NCBI GenBank assembly: GCA_947568835.1
Contig: OX387612.1
Location: 3,162,001 to 3,226,000 of the forward strand
DNA from: Protonemura montana
Lineage: Eukaryota; Arthropoda; Insecta; Plecoptera; Nemouridae
Reading direction: 5' to 3'
DNA length: 64,000 bases
In this document: in pieces, positions 55,301 to 61,300 of the stretch
How the letters are laid out: every line of letters starts with the position of its first letter
How positions within the stretch are numbered: the stretch's first letter is position 1
Position numbers and translations under genes: made by a program
The notes under the pieces: generated by a model
Seen by the model: the letters and a program-made list of their open reading frames with translations, nothing else
Database searches by the model: none
Told to the model about the DNA's origin: nothing

Positions 55301-58300
55301 CTCAACCTATAAACCCAATGACAGGATATTTAACATAAGCAAAAAGACTTTGGCAAAACTACAAATACAAACCCAATGACAGAACCTATGTAATAAATGT
55401 TCACTCCAAGCTATTTATTGCCCACCTTCTTCTTCTTCCCCTTGAGAGGCTGTTGTGGCAGGTCCAGCGTGAGGTCGGGTGGATTGGCCAGCAGCTCCTG
55501 CGCTAGACGTACTCCAAGCAGGCAAGCCTCGCGGCCGTGTCCGTGCGCGTGCAAGCCCTCGGCCCGCGCAAACAACACGTCCCACGGATCCTCCGTCAGC
55601 GACAGGTGGGCAAACACGCCGCTCGAGTCTGGAAGTTAGGTAAAGGTCAGCGTTTTGTTGCTGTTTTTACAACTATAATGCATTTTTTTTTTTTACTTTA
55701 CGGAAGAAACGCATGTACATATTTGTATCTAAAGCTGTTTTTAGCTTCCCTGCAGGTTACAGTGATTTGCTTGGAAATTAACTGCACCTTGATGGCTGTT
55801 TTCTTTTTCGTTTCCCTTTCTTTATCTCTTTTGAAGTTATTTATTTCCTATTTTTTTATGATTTCCGTTCTTCTCCAGGAGTCATTATAATTCTCCTGAA
55901 GGTGACGAGCCAAAACGTGGAGAGCCCTGAACAGGGTCGCCAACCTCATCAAGCCAGAGGATATAAAAAACACTTCCAACTAATAATATAATAGAATAGA
56001 ATGAGATTGTAAATTGCAAGACCCCAGTAATCCTGTCAGTATCCTTTAATACTTCTAGTAATCTTGCGTTATTTCACCAAATTGTTGCGAACGGCATGGT
56101 TGCAGTTGGTGCTTAGGTGAGCTGTCGCGTGCGGGTAGGACTTTGCACGATAAGCGTGAGCAATATCCAGATGGCCGAGCGGTATTCATGTAGTCAGGAA
56201 GTGCATCAGAGAGGAACCAGCTCCCGGGTTGAACGGTTCTTATTGGGTCGTACAGCTTTGGTAAGCACATTATTATATTAATTTCTTTCCAAGTAGAATC
56301 GAAATTATATCCCGGCAAGTTACGACCTCTCACATTGTCAAACGAAATCTTTTGGCCTCGCATAAGCAACAGTCTAAATTCTGGTCGTAACAATATGATG
56401 GTTTTTAGACTCATGTCTACTTGATTTATCCTTAGCACTAGTTTTAAGAAAAACTATTTGAAATGGGTTTTGAATGCTAAGTGAAGGGCTACTAAATTTC
56501 CCGACGTTTTGTAGCATATCCTAGTTACTTCTTCAAGCGTTAGAGCAGTCCTGACAATTTTTCGATACCAAAAAAACCACATAATCTACAATCTAAGGTG
56601 TTTCTTTTCTATTAATCTATCTACTTACTTCCCACCTAATATAATTATTAAATTACTTTCTTTCCAAGTAGAATCGAAATTATATCCCGGCAAGTTATGA
56701 CCTCTCACATAGCCAAGCGAGATCTTTCGGCCTAGATCAAATAATAGTCTAAATTTTGGTCGTAACAGTACTCTCGTGTTAATTTCCAGAAAGTCCACTG
56801 TAAAAACCCCAATAAATCCCAAGACTGCTCAAACCCCTGAAGAAGTAACTAGTATATGTTGCAAAAAGTCGGGAAATTTAGTAGCCCTTTACTTAGCATT
56901 CAAAACCAAGTTCAAATAGTTTTTATTAAAACTAGTGCTAAGGATAAATCAAGTAGACATGAGTCTAAAAACCATCATTAATCCCTTGTAAGTGCCTTGT
57001 AAAACCCCGCTAGTAAGTCCCCGAGTAAAGTGCACCAACCTAGCAACGTGTCAGCTTTCTTGGCCTGCTGCTCGCCGGCGCTGGACAGAAGCGCCTTCGG
57101 GTCGTAGAAGTAGACGTTGTACTCGTCGCCGGACTGCTGCGAGTCGGACGAAGAAGACGACCCGTCCTTCGAGGGACGACGGCTCTCCGGCGTGCCGACG
57201 CAAGACACGTCCGAGTCCACGTCTTCGTCTGCAATCGCGGTTAGGTTTGAGGTTAGCGTAAAAAAAAACACGTGAACATAATAATAGTTAAAGTTAATTT
57301 AGAAGAAATCTTATTTAAATTGCAAACGCTTGCAATGCGCGGGGTATTTTATTATTAACAACACTATAACCGTCTCAAAAATTAATGCCCAAACGCGGAC
57401 TCGAACCCTGATCTCCGCCTGTCGCGGGTGTTGCTCTGAACCATTGAGCTACTTGGACACTGGCTTTTTGAGACGATTTAAGTGTAATTATTTATCAAAT
57501 TTTTGATATGTTTATATGTCTTCGCCTGCAAGCGCGGTTAGGTTTGAGGTTATCGTTAAAAACCACCTGACTTTGATCAATATTAAAGTATTGGCGTATA
57601 GTAAGAGTGTCAGCATTAATGTTATAATATTAATAATAATAATAATAAAATATATTTTATTCTAGGAACAATACATTACAGAGTAAGTAAGGTTTGACAT
57701 AGAATACGTCAGAATACATCAAATGAGAGGAGCAGCAGTAGAATGACATAGAATAGAATAGAATAGCATAGGAAAGTCAAAGTCAGAGACATGTGAATGA
57801 TAATCATGTAATGAATCTGGGCATATCTTGCAGAGAAATATTTTAAGTTCAGTTTTGAAGCAGTTCGTTCCTTGGCGTGCTTTCAACGATTGTGGGAGGT
57901 CAAAAAATACACGTGGTAACGGTAGGTGCCACTCGATGGCGCTTGCGGCCGTACTTTTTGACAAACCTCTACGGTTTTAAAAAAACCTAAAAACCCACAC
58001 GACGTCGACAACTTACTTTTGAGCTTGTCGGCTCCTTTCGAAGTGGACGGCAGTTCCGGTGAGAAGCAGCCAGCGATGTCAAAAATTCCGGCTGGACCGG
58101 GGTACTGGCCCCCGATCCCCACCGCCGTTCCCACGACCTTCTTCTCGGAGAGGGCCGGAACCCGGCTCGTGCTGGCACCACTGCTGGAGGCGGAGTCACT
58201 GCCCCCACCCTCCTGGAAACGATGGAAAGACAATCGTGAACGGCATTCCAAACTTACTGCATATTGTTTTTTGTTTCCAGTAGCCAAGGATGAGAAGGGA

Positions 58301-61300
58301 GTTAGGCTGGAAAAATGAGCGGCCAAACAAAGATTTCAAACAAAGATAAACAAAGATTTTACTGCCAGTCTACTGATGCCAGTAAATCCAGTAATTTTTC
58401 AAACATTACCACTGTTTTGGAAATCAGTGATCAAGGAAGCTTTTTGAACTTTGAGCCTCCCTGAAATGTATGCTTAAATGTGAAATCAAATCTCCTGTTG
58501 ATGTTTGTTTGTTTTCCTGTACGACTATCGGCTGTTGGACAGAAATGACGTTTCCAACGATATCTGTAATGTTCGCTGTTATTTTCATGGCTGCCAATCT
58601 GATAGAGATAAAGAAGATCGAGGCACTGATGGATTCTTGCCACTTTTGTGATCAAGGCAAGTATTTTAAATAAGTAAAAGAAACATCAATCAAAAGCCGT
58701 TTGAAACATGAAGCTTTTAAGAGTTTAAAATTAATAGAATTTGGGGTTAGCTACTTTTACAAGTGAATACAATTTTGGTTAGAAATTTTAAGGTTACAAT
58801 ATTGAATCAGCAATAAAAACATTTGAAACAATGTTGAACGTATGGAATACCAGAGGTAAGAGCCAGACTAAGTAAATAAACTAACTAAAACCGAAGATAG
58901 AAGCATCGACTTATGGAAGAAGTTTAGGAAAAAAGTTGAGTCCCTAAATTGCTGTTTTCAGAAAACAAATTTTAGGTTTAGGTTATGTTTGTGATAAGTC
59001 ATCTAACTAAAATGTAATGGCGCTAACTCAATCAAAGACGTCCGTAAGAAGGTAACTTCAATATTCTCCTTATTCCAGAGATTGTACAAATAACCCAAAA
59101 ATGGTTTATGATGGTTTTTAGACTCATGTTTAGCACTAGTTTTAACAAAAACTATTTGAAATGGGGTTTTAAATGCTAAGTGAAGAACAACTAAATTTCC
59201 CGACGTTTCGTAACTTGTACCTGTTACTTTATCAAGGGGTTAGAGCAGTCCTGACAATTTTCCGATAACAAAAGTTATAATTTTATGTGGTTCTTTTGTT
59301 ATTGGAAAATTGTCAGGACTGCTCTAACCCTTGAAGAAGTAGCAGGTACAAGTTACGAAACGTCAGGAAATTTAGTAGCCCTTTACTTAGCATTCAAAAC
59401 CCAATTTAAATAGTTTTTCTTAAACCTAAAAATGGATCTAAGGTTGTGTAAACAAATAGAAACAATTTTTTTTCTATTATAGGAAAAAAATAGGTAAACA
59501 TTGATGTTCAAACCTGGCATGGGTATCTATTTTTGAGAGATTATTAGCGTTCCTTTAAATAAAATACCAGGCGCATTGCAAAGATTTACAATTTAAATCA
59601 GATATCACACATAGAAAATCAATTCATCCGGAAACGCTTTCTTCATCGGAACGCAGGCGAATATCTACAGGATGCGTGCAGCCCCGACGACGAGTTTCAG
59701 AACGAGTTCCCCGAGGTGAGCTGCCGCTTGCCGAAAGGCGAGGAACCGCTGTGCAAAGTAACGCAAGTGACAGCGTGCACGCCCAACGTGTTCGGAGAAC
59801 CGGGCAGAGAGGCTCAACGATATCACACGTACGGATGCGGCAGACAATCAGAGCTGGTTAAAGGTACGCCAGGATACAGAGAAGAATCGAGCCACTTTTA
59901 GCGACAACCTTTTGGCAACGGGCCTATGGCACTGGTTCCTGGACCCCATTAGAAAGGGTAGATGAGTCGGTGACAGGCACAAAATGATCATCAAATTAAC
60001 ATACCGATAACCCCACTTTTGAATTATTCATTGAGTCAATAAAGAAAAAAGATCAACCTGGTGCCAGCATTAAGCCAACTCCTGTCAAAAAGGTGCTACG
60101 ACGGTAGAATTATTAAGATGTCATACTGGGTTTCAGTTGATCATCGCAGTGCAGTGAGGACAAAGCAAGCAATTGCATGAAGCGTTACTGAAGCCAAAGT
60201 CACTGAAAATGGTGCTAATTGATACTGCCGCTCTAGGTCGCGGTCACTGCTTGGTGCTATGGTGGTGCTAGTTAGCACGGTGCTACTGACAGAAATACCA
60301 GGGTTACGAATCACTGCTCTAGGTCGGGGTTACTGCTTGGTACTATGGTGGTGCTAGTTAGCACGGTGCTACTGACAGTAATACCAGGGTCACTGCTTGG
60401 TGCTATGGTGGTGCTAGTTAGCACGGTGCTACTGACAGTAATACCAGGGTCACTGCTTGGTGCTATGGTGGTGCTAGTTAGCACGGTGCTACAGACAGTA
60501 ATACCAGGGTCACTGCTTGGTGCTATGGTGGTGCTAGTTAGCACGGTGCTACTGACAGTAATACCAGGGTCACTGCTTGGTGCTATGGTGGTGCTAGTTA
60601 GCACGGTGCTACTGACAGAAATACCAGGGTTACGAATCACTGCTCTAGGTCGGGGTTACTGCTTGGTACTATGGTGGTGCTAGTTAGCACGGTGCTACTG
60701 ATAGTAATACCAGGGTCACTGCTTGGTGCTCTGGTGGTGCTAGTTAGCACGGTGCTACTGACAGTAATACCAGGGTCACTGCTTGGTGCTATGGTGGTGC
60801 TAGTTAGCACGGTGCTACTGACAGTAATACCAGGGTTACGAATCACCGCTCTAGGTCGGGGTCACTGCTTGGTGCTATGGTGGTGCTAGTTAGCACGGTG
60901 CTACTGACAGTAATACCAGGGACACTGCTTGGTGCTATGGTGGTGCTAGTTAGCTTGTTGCTACTGACAGTAACATCAGGGTTACGAATCACCGCTCTAG
61001 GTCGGGGTTACTGCTTGGTGCTATGGTGGTGCTAGTTAGCACGGTGCTACTGACAGTAATACCAGGGTCACTGCTTGGTGCTATGGTGGTGCTAGTTAGC
61101 ACGGTGCTACTGACAGTAATACCAGGGTTACGAATCACCGCTCTAGGTCGGGGTTACTGCTTGGTGCTATGGTGGTGCTAGTTAGCACGGTGCTACTGAC
61201 AGTAATACCAGGGACACTGCTTGGTGCTATGGTAGTGCTAGTTAGCACGGTGCTACTGACAGTAATACCAGGGTTACGAATCACCGCTCTAGGTCGGGGT

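Noticed and set aside
56055-56438. 127-codon minus-strand frame
   Set aside because: Starts in a foldback arm and runs through a dispersed repeat; no protein family seen.
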